Source: Hippasteria phrygiana
Taxonomy: Eukaryota; Echinodermata; Asteroidea; Valvatida; Goniasteridae
Length of the DNA: 64,000 bases
Reading direction: 5' to 3'
Assembly: GCA_037893225.1 (NCBI GenBank)
Contig: JAZGUH010000410.1
Coordinates: 1,178,001-1,242,000, forward strand
Shown: one piece after another, positions 8,901-23,300 of the stretch
Numbering within the stretch: position 1 is the stretch's first letter
Layout of the letters: every line of letters starts with the position of its first letter
Made by a program: the position numbers and the translations under genes
The notes under the pieces: model-generated
Database searches by the model: none
What the model was told of the DNA's origin: nothing
The model's input: the letters and a program-made list of their open reading frames with translations, nothing else

Positions 8901-11326
8901 CTGTTGCTGCAGCAGCCAAGAAGGTGGACCTGCGGGCTCGCTACTGGGCCTTCCTGTTTGATAATCTGCAGCGGGCCGTGGACGAGATTTATCAGACCTG
9001 TGAGGCTGACGAGAGTATCGTGGAGTGCAAGGTACAGTCAACATTGTCACCATCTTGTAATATTGAAACTGAGGACGATTTCTCGTCTTGCGTGTATAAG
9101 CCAGTTCGGTATCTCAAAGGTCAAAGGTTATTCGGGATAAAATTGCTGACGTAATGTCACGCCATGTTACGGGAACGCCCATTCTGAATTTAACACGTGC
9201 ATGTTGTCGGACCACCTTTTGCATTAACACGCGCCCGTTAGGTCACGCGGGTCATTCGGGATAAAATGTCATTGTGCACATGCACAGTTGAAGTACCGAA
9301 ATGGCTTATACTGCGGAATGTGACTTGCTGACATTGCAGCATTGTGCTGTGGTTTTGTCTACATTTCATTGGGAATTGATACAATCAATTCTCTCACCCG
9401 GAAATCTGTTACTACTCTTAGTCTGTTCTACAGATGTTTTCATGGTTATTGTTTCACTGGCTTGTCCAGCTTGGTTCCTCCAGTTGGGGTGTTTAAGCTT
9501 GAAACTCGGCTTTCCACCTGTTCCCACCAATATACTAGTGGTGGGATGCAAATCATGATTTTTTAGCATTCGGTTTGAATTCCAGCTATCCCTGCAAGGG
9601 CAGAAATATGGATTGGGACGCAGTCCGTCTGATTGCATGGGTATCCCCAAAAAATAATTCCAAGGTTTTCCTCCCACCTCTAAAACTGAACAAAAAATAT
9701 GTGACCCGTCTGCGTGCAAGTATCATAAATATTGGCATTCTACAATGAATAAATATTTACACTGTCAATAAAATATTTCAAAATTATTCATGCTGTTCCA
9801 ACAGGAGGTTATCATGATCCTGAAACGAGCTACTCATGACTTTGAATCTCTCATCAAACGCATCAACGTCCAGAAGGACTTTGAGAGGTGCGACATTGAA
9901 AACAGGTATGCGCATGGCCGTGGTTCATACATAACCTTCAATTGCTCTCACCATTTTGTTGCAGTGACACTGTTTTGTTGTTGTATTGATTAATGTATGA
10001 TACTAACATCGGCGTTCGTGGATGGAGTGGTTCATTGTTCAATATTTATGTATTCTGGTATTTAAAGTTAGATTTAATCGAGTATTTGAATGTTGGAACC
10101 ATGCCTGTCAGAAACTACAGGCGTCAGAAATTTTAGGCGTCAGTCGGAATGGCTTGCCCAAGTCGAGAATTGACTTTTCCATTAAGCCCCTTTACGTATC
10201 GACCAATCACAGCCGCGACCGTTGTCCGACAAAGGACCGTCATTCATGACTGGCGTGGTCAGTACGTTAAAGGGGCGGAGCTTAATAGATCGGTGCATTG
10301 CTCGCATCATTCGGAAATTGCATGTGCCAATCAAGTCTAAATTTATTAAGTTTCCCATTCCTGCAGAATATATGTTTCAACTCGTCCTCCATTTCATCAT
10401 CAGTTGATAACTGATTTTGAAAAATGCCACTTGCATGCTGACGAAGGCATTCTCAAAACTTTTAACCAATTCAGTGTTTTTCAACAAAAGTTTTGCTTAG
10501 TAGTTATGCATGAATATTGCTTCAATTTGGCTTAAATACCGCAGAGTCTAAAAAAAACTGCAGGCTGAGAAAAACGACTTTATTGCCAAAATCATGAACT
10601 ATCCGTTCACATACAATGGCTACACAATGATGCAAACGCTTTGCCGATTCAGAAGCATGTGTTGAGAGAGAAAAAAAAGTATAATATGCGTCTTTGCCAA
10701 AAAATGTAAATCTGTTAACATAGAATTTGCCTATAATGTTGCAACAATTGTTTATAATTCCCCAGCTGCATGTAATTGCTCCCCAAGCTTGTGAAAGAAA
10801 TGCAAATCTAGTAAATCTAACACCAAGAGTTTATTACACAGAGAGGGCATTTTTCGCACCGTGCATTTGAAAAGGTTGACACGTCCGTCTTAACGGCATG
10901 TGTCATTTTACACAGATTGAAGAAAACATGAGCAATTTGAAGTTATTTGACATCCCCAATGGTTATTGTTCCTATTTCAATGCTGTTGAAATATCCTGAG
11001 AAATACCCTTGGTATGGATAACTTGTCGACTGCGCAGTTTGAAAATAGCATAGATATCTCTGGTGCTAACCGCTTGGTAGTGAACCGTATTGTAAATTTT
11101 CCCTGCAAATCTAAACAAAGCTGGCATAAACTTTTGTTAGAAAAATCCAGAGTTAGTCGGAAAAATTCATGTACTCGAATATTTGATATCACAAATTTAT
11201 AGTTCTTGTACTTTACATAAATATTTGTTGTGTTTGCAATGTTTGTTTTGGTTAACTTGTTTTTATTCAATGCATTGTTAACATTCACCGAATCTGAGCT
11301 TGTATTTTGTGACTGATTGCATAAAG

Positions 11327-11379
<53 letters not shown>

Positions 11380-14300
11380 CATAATTGTTGTTGGAGGGGG
11401 CGGGGCTTCATTTTCATCCAGTATACCATTGGATCTACATGTATTTAGGATCTACATATATTATTATACCAGAGTAATTTTGCCAAGACCAGTGTCTATC
11501 AAAATTCACTGTGCTGGTGTGCTGTCTCAGCTACGTTTTACAAAATGGAATCCAAACTTGTTAACAATAAGCCAGTTCGGTATCTCAAAGGTCAAAGGTT
11601 ATTTGGGATAAATTTGCTGACGTAATCACGATGTTACGCAAACGCCCATTCTGATTGAATTTAACACGTGCGCGTTGTGCGACCACCTTTTGCATTCACC
11701 CGCGTGCGTTAGGTCACGCTGGTTATTCAGGATAAATGGTCATTCTGCACATGCGCAGTTGAAATACCGAACTGGCTTATTGACAAAAGGTGTCAATTGA
11801 ATAAAAATAAACAGGGCACCCTTCATTCATTCCATGTGTAAAAACCAATATTAATTTTTAATTAAAAAAAAGTAACATTATTTGAGAAAAAACAGCCACC
11901 AATCCACTGATCTAGTCTTGGAGTCTGCTAGACATACGGTATGCTTAATTCCTGGACTCAGTCCATTGGTCCAGTGTGAATTTCAAGCCCTGGGGAGGCT
12001 GGTTGGGGTAATGTACCTTACTCAAGGACACTAAATTGGATTAAAATAATCGGTTTCACAAGCTCCACATCATACTTCAATGTACTCACTAAGCCACACC
12101 CTCCCTTCTTGATTGTGCAAACTTTCTAAAAGAATGTTTGTTTCAGCCGTTGCGCAAGTCACAGGGTATTACAGCTCAGCATTGTGATATTTTTGTTTTT
12201 ACCGTTACTGCTTTCACCCTTTCTCTTTTCTCTCTCCTGTTTTTTTGCTTCGAATCTCTCTTCATCTTCCTCTGTTGATTGTGTATTTTTTCGCTGCTCC
12301 TGGCGCTAACTCCTGGCTCCGAAACAACCGCACAATGAAAGGCCAACATCCATTGTGTGGGAGGTTCGGAAGTCGTCGTCACCGGCCAAACACCGGACAC
12401 CCAGCTGGCCGCCCGACAGCCGGGTCCCCACGCCCCGCCGGTGCGTTCTCTTACTGCTGCAGGAAATTGTGCTGACTTCTTGTCGTAAAAAAAGTGTTGT
12501 TTTGTTCTTGGTACATGTGTATTGGGGGGGAATTAACCTAACCTTCTCAAATCTTCCAAGATCCTCTTTGCCAAATGGAGGAATTTTGAGGATTAAGGGT
12601 TTTTGGAAGTTTAAGCATTGGAGGATTTTTCAGGATTGAGGGCATTAGAGGATTTTGCCTCTGGGGGGGAAAATGGAGGATCCAGCTAACAAGCAAAAAA
12701 TATTAAGCACAAATTATTGAAAATAAAGCAAATTATGCAAAAAGAACACTAAACAAGGGAATTGCAGACAAGTCTTTGAGCTGGACTTCCTGAATGAAAC
12801 TTGATTGATCTTATTCAAATCACGTGTATGAGGGTATTGTTTGCTTTCGTTTTGTTCTAATATCGTTGAACCATTGAAACAAAATTATATGCACGCCTTG
12901 ATTTCTATTTTGTTTTAGTCAATCCAATTTTCAGACATTACCAATTAACGTTCACCTCTAGTGTATTGTTTTATGTGTACACTTTGTTTAAAACATTAAA
13001 TTACATTTAGGAATTATTGCTATGTTTTATTAGTTGATGCAATACAAAACTTGTAATATTCAAAGCATTGTCAACGGCAGCATCCATACAGTACATTGAT
13101 GAAGCAGTGTTGTTTAAATTTAGGAAGAACAAAATCGTTTTGTTTTGTTTACTAATGGAATTTAGGTTTTTCTTATGAATAATTCCATTTCATTAGTTTT
13201 GCTTGGTTTAACAATATACAATCGGATGTCATTTTAAATTTGTGCTTTTTTAATGAAAAACTTCCATTTTTTTTGTTAGCAGGAAATAAAACCAAAGTGT
13301 GATTCCTTACCTTTGTAGGCCTAATTCTTTAGCCTGGGAGATCCGGAAGACTTCCCCAGGCCGAGGACTGATCGGCAGTCCCACCCCAGACGGGCGAGAC
13401 GCCCCGAGCCCTGTCAATCGCAGTCTGAACTTCACTGGGTCGGAAGGCTCTAAAGCCAGGGACAGGTAAGATCTTGTGAAAAAACTGTTGAAACTTGAAA
13501 ATACTGCACAGCATGGTGTAAAAATAGAAGCTGGAAACAAATTAGGACCAGAAAAGGGCCTGATGCTGAATGTTGTTTGTTTTTTCATTCTGCTATATTT
13601 ATCATTGGCGTCCAAGCCCCCTCACCAACATACATATACTGCCTGACACTTGGTTTGAAAATTGAGCCTATCGCGGTAGTATCGCATGCCTGCCACTTTG
13701 TGAAACAGCGTCCAGTCACGGCAACTATCATTTATACAGATTGTACAAATTCTGAGAGAAACTAAAGATTATCACACAGATTTACAGCGGCCCTGAACCC
13801 TAGAAAAAGTGCCTTTTATTTTAAAAACCTGAAATAATGTTGCCATAGCAACAATAGGCCACCATATTGTTGGACAGGCATATGATAATATCACCATGTA
13901 TTATTGTATGCATTTGTCCTACAACATGGGTGCAGCATATATGTTGATCCTGTTTTTTGTGTATTATGTGCAATTTTGTAAGTTTATTTTTGTAAATTTG
14001 CTGGCCATCAGTGGAAAACAGTACATTGTACTGATCTGATTTTACCCAGGATAAAACAAGAATAAATGAATGAATGAATATGATATCATCATGTATGATT
14101 GTGTGCATTTGTCCCACAACATGGCTGCAGGCATATAATATCATCATGTATTATTGTATGCATTTGTCTCACAACATGGCTGCAGGCATATGATAATATC
14201 AGCATGTATTATTGTTTGCATTTGTCCCACAACATGGCTGCAGGCATATAATAATATCAGCATGTATTATTGTATGCATTTGTCTCGCAACATGGCTGCA

Positions 14301-17300
14301 GGCATATAATATCATCATGTATTATTGTATGCATTTGTCTCACAACATGGCTGCAGGCATATGATAATATCAGCATGTATTATTGTTTGCATTTGTCCCA
14401 CAACATGGCTGCAGGCATATAATAATATCAGCATGTATTATTGTATGCATTTGTCTCGCAACATGGCTGCAGGCATATAATATCATCATGTATTATTGTA
14501 TGCATTTGTCCCACAACATGGCTGCAGGCATATTATAATATCAGCATGTATTATTGTATGCATTTGTCCCACAACATGGCTGCCATGACGTTATATTCGA
14601 TAGTCTATATTATGGCCTGGGTTTTCTCAAAGCAAAATAATTTCACTCGAGGACGGCATGAGAATGAAGTTAGTATAAATTTGTATGTACGTTGCAGCCC
14701 TGTGCCTCTGAAAACAGGACCAGCAGAAACCATCGCTGTGGCCAGCTGGGCTGACCGGGTTAAAGGTCACACCACCAGGCCCATCGCCAAGGTTCCAGAA
14801 GTGAAAGCGCTGGGCATCAAGCCGGAAGACAAACAAGAAAAGGACAAACTGGGAAAGGACAAAAAAATGCTAGGGCACCAGATGGAACAAGTGAATGGAC
14901 AGCTGGCCAGGGTTGAAGGTAAAGGAAAAAGCACACGATGGTGTGGACTTTGACATGCACAAAGGACATTTTTAAGGGGTTAAAAACATGATGACCTGAT
15001 CTTTACTTTATCATTAATGGCCAAAGAGGGACATGACTGCTGTTAATTGACCGAGCTAATGTAAAGTCCCTTAAAAGCAATAAAGATCAGACCATCACAC
15101 TTTTATTCCGATTCATAAATGCCTTTTCAAAGAAAGCTAAAATCTCTGTGCTTGCATTCATGTCCTGGGAAAATTTCTCGGTGCATGGAGGCATTCCACA
15201 GCTCCCCTATCGCATGCGTACATACGTGCAGGGGACGTAACATTTTGTACATAAGAGTTGTCTGTCTTACAAACGGCGTTGCCTTTTCTGCAAGTGCTCT
15301 GATGATGCTCTCCAATGTGTATTGGCCAGCCACGCCTTGTTTAAACAACTCCCAGGCTCTCAACCAATAGGAATAAACTGTCTCGGGTATTTATGAATAT
15401 ACGTTATTTTTGCTCCCAGAAATGTTCAGAGAACAGATTTGTACAATTCATGACGGAATGGAGTTGAATCGACAAAAATTTATGAAAACAATGTTTTCGT
15501 TCTATATTCAGTTTTATTGTGAAATGCCCCATGAAGTATTTTACATTTTAAAAACTGGTGAAATGTTTTAGTTGCCAGCCATATGTATGTAGTTGATCTG
15601 CTCTGCTATTTCTGCGAACATACAGCAGGTGATTGAAATGTTATACCTTAACTTGAGTTCGTGAAAATGTTACATCATTTACAGATGATGGTGAAGGTTG
15701 GGAGACAGTGCAGCGCAGCAAACCTTTTCGCTCCCGACCATCCTCGGCCAAAGGCAGGTCCCACCACAGCAGCACCAGCAGTAATCTCTCTGTCAAGTCT
15801 CAGAATGGACCCAATCCCACTTCTGACACCCAAAACATGCATCCAAATCCCACTTCTGACACCAAACCCCTGCACCCTACAACGGGTAGCAACAACATGC
15901 AGCAGGGAACCATTCGCAGTAGGACCGACAGTGAGAAGGAAAACAGACCTTTGGAAGGTAACCTCGGCAACCAGGGGCAGTCCACAATCAACCTCGAGGT
16001 CAAAGGTGAACGATCAGAGACGACCAAAGCAGAAAGCCAGGACATGAATGAGAGGATATCCAACAGCCAGATGATAGACAAAGAGGTCAAAATTCAGGAT
16101 TTGGATCCAGCTATTGTGGCTGTTGGCACCGGTAAGTGACCCATCTATTTTCCTGAATTCTGTTACCTAAAGACAAGGTTAGCTGCAAACCTATTTCAAA
16201 AATTCCATTTTTGATTATTTTCCAGGGAAGAGAGATGTGTTGCTGTCCTCTGATGAAGCCGATAGCAACCGCGAGAACAACACAGAGGACGAACTGGCTG
16301 CAAAACTGGACAAGGTAATCAAGATTTCACAGAATAAAAGAATTATGCACTAAATATCCATGCCTTTACATTATTACAAGCATCATCAAAATGCTTCTTT
16401 TCATTTGCAGTAAAAAGAAGGTTGTGTTTTTCAATTCTTGTAAAATCTTTTCAGTGGAAGAGTATCTTGAAGAGAATCTTTCCTTGGAAGATTACATTAT
16501 TTTTGTTTGATAATGGATGGAACTCCTTGTTTAAACGCAAAATAACCGCAACAATTTGTTTCCTCCAAAATAACCTATCAACTATATTTTGGTGAAATAT
16601 TGGTCAGAAATGATTCCACAAGTTACTAACGTGGAAACTTCTACATTGAAATGTTAAAAGTGTTTAGTTTTTGCACACAATGCTACAGAGACTCAATATT
16701 TATATTTTTTATTAGAGTTTTTTTAAAAAGAAACTTTGGATTTCTGCCCAATATTCGACAATCCTTTCTTTATCAGGATGTTAGCATCGCTATTGATGAA
16801 GAAGAAACCTTGACTAACGAGATTCAGAAGTGTCAGGACGAGGCTCTGGCATCAGCCATTGCCGAGGAAGAAAAACTGACCATGGAGATCGAAGAGGAAG
16901 AAAGCAAAGAAATCATCGTGGAGACGGATGAAGGGGAGAGTGACCTAGCTCTAAGCACGGTGAGTAAACCAGACCAACCCCAGGAGCCAGTGTCGTGTAG
17001 CCGCTAAAGCGCAGAGAAGATCACCAGCTCGTGATATTGATTATTTATCTGAAGGATTTTCCTCATTTTTATTCCCAGAACACCCTGAGTTCATTGGACA
17101 GCTCGCAACGCACTCTGGACTGGAATGAGATGGTTGCAGATTTTGAGGATCGACAGCGCCAGCAGTCTCCGATCAGCTGGGGCGAGATGGTCGAGATGAG
17201 CGAGATTGAGGGCAGGCCGCCGGGCTACGCGCTGCACATGCACGAGAAGCTTTCGTCGCCCTCTAGGAAAAGGTAACCCAAACATTTGTCTTGAAGTAGT

Positions 17301-20300
17301 TGGCCAGTGGGGCTAGCACTCAGATCTACGTGTAATCCATATTACAAATAATTGCCAAGTTAGGGTAACACTTCTTACTCCAATTTTTACTCAAATTTCA
17401 ACTGCTCAAAGCAAAAATGAAAAAATTGATTACATTTACACCACAGACCTTTTGGAAACTGCTCAGGAAATGTTTATCCTTTGTACTGTGTCATTTGGAT
17501 ACACTTCAAAATATATCTGTGTGTATTTTTTAGTATAATTTCAAAGCTGTATTTTTGCCGATGCAGAACAAGAGCTGAAGCCCAGAAACGGCATGAAGAG
17601 AGGCAGTCAAAGGCTGAGCAGAAACGAGTCACACTGATGGACGAGAAGGCTGTCAAACTCAAGATGCTTCATGAGAAGGTGAGAGAATGGCTGGTGATGG
17701 ACAATCCTGAAATCTGACCAGCTTGGTTTTGTCTTGAGGATTCATCTTGACAAAGGCCGTGTCCGCATTGGACTTTTTTGGTAAAACCTACGGAGACTGT
17801 TGTCAACTTAACCAAATTAAGTCCAATGCGGACAGCCGGTAAACTTGCCAAATTGTCAAGTGTCGATCGTCGGTTGTCGGTTTTACCCTCCGCAGCAGTA
17901 AGTTTTACAGGCCCAAGCAATTAGCGGAAGAGTTACATGGTAGGTTTTACGTCGCTGAAAAGTCCAGTGCGGACAGCCACGGTAAAGTAAAACCTACATT
18001 TTGATCACGTGCCGTCTGCAGATCAATGCATGCCGCGCCTCTACGTTGGCATACACAATGAAATGCGTGTAAATTTAGCGCGTTCTACAAAACCACAGAG
18101 GACATTCACTGCATAATAGTTTATTTGGCCAAGGACTTTCAGCGAGCAGTGTAATCCAAGTGCGGACGCAGGGAAGAATAACCACAGTGGAATGTTAACA
18201 ATCACGTACGGTAACTTTTGACAATAATTAGCCCAATGCGAATGCGGCTCTAGTCTGGTTTTTCTTCGGTAAAGTTACCAAGACTCACTGTAAACATTTA
18301 TCTGCTTAACTCTTTCCTTACCAATGTCGAGTTTACTCGACAAGGAAACCACACCAGAGTATCAAAACAACATATATATTCACCGTGTTTCAACAACCTG
18401 TAGTGCTTGTGTTATTTATACATGATCCTTATACCAACAGAAAGAGTTAGGAATTAATATTTCTCTTGAAGCAGGAAAGATCGTAAGATGAAGGGAAAAA
18501 TGCACCAGGCAAAGTATTCCATAGAAATACAGAACAAGGGAAAAAGCTATTGGCATAGCTTTTTGTTCTACATCTACGTACAGCTAGAGTATATTGGTGG
18601 GAACAGGCGGAAAGCCGAGTTTCACACTCAAACACCCTAACTGGAGGAACCAAGCTGGACAAGCCGGTGGAACATTTACCATGAAAATACCTGTAGAACA
18701 GCAACAGAGTAGCAACAGATCTCCGGTGAGAGAGTGATTGTAAGGATGAGCCCAACTCTTCTCCAACCAAATTAACAATGCGCTCTAATAGTCAACAATT
18801 GTCCACAGTCCTTGATGGAAAAAAAGGCTTTGTTCTAAGATTTTTGAATGTCACTTGATTTGGGGGTTTGGCTTAGATTGAAGAAGTCAGAGAGTGGAAG
18901 GAGGAACTACTGATGCTGAAGAAAAAAGAAATGGATGAAAAACAGCTACGGGCTGAGCAGAAGAGACAGATGCAGCTTGAGGCAGTCAGGAGGAAAGCAC
19001 AGGAAGAAGAACACAAGGTGAGACGGGGAACTAGACCAAGGGGAAAAGATTCAGGGGCGGATCTAGGAAGATTTGTTAGGGGGGTCTGATAAGAAAGAAA
19101 TTAGGAAAAACAGCTATGGGCTGAGCATAATCATAATAATATTTCGTCTGCAAATTGACTCTGATTTTCAGGCCAATGAGATAGCATTTATCAACAGCCT
19201 GGAGGCTCAGAATAAGAGGCACGACATCTTGGCACGTCACATGGGCCATGAGGCTCGCCTCCAAGACTTGATGGAGGAACGACAGAGGAAACATGTTGAG
19301 AAAGCAGCCAAGGAGGAGGCCGTTCAGGTAAGGCGAGTGTCGTCAAGATGAGAATTCTTTTTTTCTTTTCTGTCAGGCACTTGTTTTATTAAAGAGTTAA
19401 TTTTGGGGAAGTATAACGAGTTACGTCAGTGCAGAGTATTTTTAACACCAGTAATTCTTCCTAAGTTAATTTTAGAAGTGCATTTATAATTTTAACCCTC
19501 TTACCGATGTCAAGTATTCGACTGTCAGAAGCACCCCAGCTGCTTACCAATGCTGAGGTTACTTGACAAGGAAACCACACACACAGCATCCAAACGACAG
19601 ATATATTTATCATGTTCCATGAGCTGTATGGTCAGTGTTATTTGCTGTCCATAACTCATCCTCATACTATTACGGAGAGAGCTTGTTCAGATCTTTCTAT
19701 TGGTGCTAACAAATCTATGTATTACGATTATAACATTTGGAGTAAACCGTATCCGAACTTTCCCTGTGCAGTTTTGTGCATGGAGTGTCATTGTTCATGC
19801 GACATACACGTTTCCTGTTTGATAAAGTGGGCCGGAATAGAAAACAGCCATAACTTTGCTATTTTAACAGCCATGACTTACATTTGTATTCCATGTGAAA
19901 GAGTACTTTTCATGGGACAATCTTCATGCACAAAATTTTCCTTTTCAATCAACTCTTGAAGGAGAAATCTTTGGCTGAAAATACAATTATTCAGCAAGCA
20001 GACAGCTGGGTTTTTTTCTGTGTGATTAATGCTAATAAACAAAGTACTGAAAGAGTTAAGGAATGTTTGTGAAATCATGAAAGTCGTATCCTCATCGAGT
20101 GATTCCCACAATATCGTTTCCCAGGTTGTATCGTAAAGTCGGGGCATGATCCCTGGCTATACGGCATTCTGGGTTTATGACTTCATACATCCTTCTTTTC
20201 CCTATTTTGATGGGCAGGAGAGGAGAAAAGCCTTGGAAGAAGAACGGACGGCTCGTCTCAAGGAGATGCAGAAACACCGGCAGGATCAAGCAGACAAGCT

Positions 20301-23300
20301 GACCGTCTTGAAAGAACAGAGGGAGAGATCCAGAGAATCTGCAGTCAAAGAGAGAGCCAGGTAGGGTCACTGACCAACTTACAAAACGGGGTCGCTTTCT
20401 TGATCAATTAAGCAGAAAATATTCCTGAGAAAATTAACATGCTGAGCAGATATCTGCCACAAATCAGTCGCAGGTCATACATAATATGCAGAAGTTTGGC
20501 TAATAACCTGTTTTTAATCAGCTAATCTTTTTTATGCTAAGCACTGTTGTGTGATTCCTAAGTCAAATTACAAGTCATTTTTTGTCGTCAAAGTCAAGTC
20601 ACGAGTTAGGTTTTCTGAGTAAAATCAATGAAGAATATCCTTTGACACACACTTGTGACAATAAAGTCAAGTCTTATTCACTCTTTGAATATACTGTGGC
20701 TTTTATAATCATTTGTCCATCTTCTTTTTAACAAAAAAGGTAGTTTCATCCACGTTAATTACGATTGTTATAAGTTTAAAATATTAGCCTTTTAGTATAT
20801 TTTTGACATTTTGGTGACATTGCCAAGGCAAAATTATCAATTCTCCAAGATGAATCACAAGTAAACTTGTCCCAGGTGAAGTCAAGAAGTTAAAAAATTA
20901 TCCCAATTTTTACACCTATAGACCCAGACGGGAGAGACCAACTCACCTCCCCTAAATTTTCATGTTATCCGATAGCCCGATAAAATGAAACGCTGATTTC
21001 CTGAACTCATTTTGTTTTCTTGTAAATGCAGAGATCGTGAGCAGAGACTGTCTGCACTGAACGCAGCCCAACAGGCCAAGGAGGAAGAGATACAGAAAAA
21101 GATTCAACAGAAGGTAATGGCATTCATCATCGTTCAATGGCGCTGCTGAGCAGGCTGCCTCCTTGCGAACCATGGCTAGTGCAGGCTTTCAAATATTCCT
21201 GCTTTTCCAACTACAGTGGAATGCCGCTATACCGAACACTGCTATACCGAACACCATCCTTGGCTCCCAAATTTTGTGTACAAAACTTACCGAACATTGT
21301 TGTTAAAAAAAAAAAGGCAACAGATTAAAAAATGTAGTGGGCATTTGGGCTGTTTGTAAATTTTCCCAAACTGCCGCAGCTTTATGTTGAAGAGTGACAG
21401 ATGGATATTATTTCCCCAAGGAATAGAAGGGAAAAGTCAACTGTTGCTTTAGAATTCGGTAAGCTTAAAAGTATGAACATGTAATTACATAATTCAATGG
21501 CTGGTCCATGTTTAAAGTTGTCCTAACCGGCGGCTGAAAATCGCAATACCTTAACGATCGCTATACCGAACAAAATCTGTGGATCCCACGATGTTCGTTA
21601 AAGTGGCGTTCCACTGTATTTCCGAGTTCTATTTACCTTGCTCCAACTTTTCCTACTTTCTTTTTCTTAAAAGTTCTATTCTTTCTTACTTCTTCCTACT
21701 CTTTTTGTCCCACAACTCCAAAATATGAAATCTCATTGAATATTATTAACAGTGTTGCACACTGTCATATGAAAATCACACAGTGAAGGGCTTGGGTGCA
21801 GGAGTACTGCAACTTTACTTCTAAGAGATTAGTTGAAGATGGAGCACAAGTGTTGAGTACAGAACATGCCAAATGAGGGTGTAGATATGGGTGAGAATCA
21901 ACGAAAACTACTGAAAACCTGCAAAAGTCCTTTTTTTTTTATCCTACTATTCTATTTTTTTACCTCGATCTGCTTGAAAAGCCTGGTGGTGTCGTCATGA
22001 CCCATCGCCATCGGTGCATGACTTTACACCCATTGTGTTGTCACAGGTTCAAATCCGCCATGTGATTTTTCTTTACAGCACGATGAAACGACCCGTCGCC
22101 ACAATCAGCAGATAGAACAGAAGCGCGAGAAAGCCATCGAACTGAGCATGCTCAAGCACTACCGCACCACGGACGTTGCCCCTCACCACAACCCCTACGA
22201 GAATAAGAAGATGTGTTCACTGTGTGGCGTCATGGTATGTTACAACCAGGGGCCCATTTCATGGGAACTACTTAGCACAAAAATTTGCTTAGCACAGACA
22301 AATTTTGCTTTAAGCAGAACAGGTTACTAGTCAAAATTATGTACTTATTGCTTGTGACCAGCTCTAATAAGCTGATTTTGCTGATTTTACATAGATTCTA
22401 TGGGTTGCTGCACAGCGGTGGATTTTAAAGGATTTAGGAAAATTCCTGTAAGAATGCCTTGTGGTTATCAAGAATCAATGTAAGTAACCATGGAATTGCC
22501 CACAACTTGTTTGCAGATTCCGTCAGAGGTGTACCTACTGAGTCATCTAAGAGGCAAGAAACACAAAGAGGCTGTCTCTGAGAAAAACCTGGGAAAACAC
22601 ATGAACGATGAAGAAATTGTAAGTACAAGAATTCTCTGCCTGTAAGCCCACACCCTAATACCTCAATCATCTAAAAATCTGCAGGTGTTTCTAGGTCAAA
22701 AGAACTCGAACATTGTCAATTCTAGCCCTGGAGCAGGACCAGGGAATTGATGATTGATCCAGGTCATAGGCAAGATATTTTGTCTTGAATTTCTCGGTCA
22801 TTGGATAAATGCTGACTAAAAGGGGTTGTACCATTTGCTAATGTCCGACTTATAGGAAAGTGTGGATGATGAAATTTGTTCACAGATTTATGCAGGAATA
22901 ATTTTTTTTTAAAGAAGAAAAAAAGTGCAGCATACATCAGTTGCCAGGGTTAAATATTCACTTTTCCCCATGGGTTGTGGCTCGTCTATATATTCCTGCA
23001 TGGACTACAGGAGAGCTACTCCTTGAAGCTTCTAGTCGAGGCCTCCCCAGACCGCCCCGACCCCCAGGAGGTGGCAGAGAAGGAGAGACAGAAGGGGTGT
23101 CGCAAGAGGGCCCGTAAGCTGAGACAGAGGATGTCCTGCAAGGGCAAGGAGTATGAGAACAACCTGCTGACCAAGACGCAAGGCAAAGAGTCACAGCTGA
23201 GGGCAAAGTGAGTCAACTGACCACCCACTACCCCATTGACAGACCTGCATACGTGACTGTTGCATGCTTTAACCCTGGGAAAAAAACACCAATATGATTG

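Larger units (their letters stand above)
9906..12341. other. Intron 4: mostly unclassified, with small repeats
   Basis: Apart from the MITE at 11568-11780 I see a short foldback element (about 10183-10281, AAGCCCCTTTACGTA against TACGTTAAAGGGGCGGAGCTT), a (GATT)n microsatellite with LINE-tail-like sequence before it (11260-11385), and AT-rich sequence from 10341 to 11200 with nothing recognisable. Confidence 0.5.

Noticed and set aside
8693..9154. Stand-alone 153-residue gene
   Set aside because: It is SCAPER exon 3 read through into both introns; splice sites and phases fit the larger gene.
12535..12690. Conserved purine-rich element as a splicing enhancer for the duplicated exon
   Set aside because: The GAGGATT motif is dispersed across the window in unrelated places, so it is repeat sequence.
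14131..14527. CRISPR-like array (regular repeats)
   Set aside because: The units are contiguous and similar along their whole length with no unique spacers, in a eukaryotic intron. It is a minisatellite.
19612..19959. 115-codon open frame inside a TTAA element
   Set aside because: The Cys-rich stretch is suggestive but there is no DDE/DDD catalytic region, and the shorter relative lacks it. Left unassigned.
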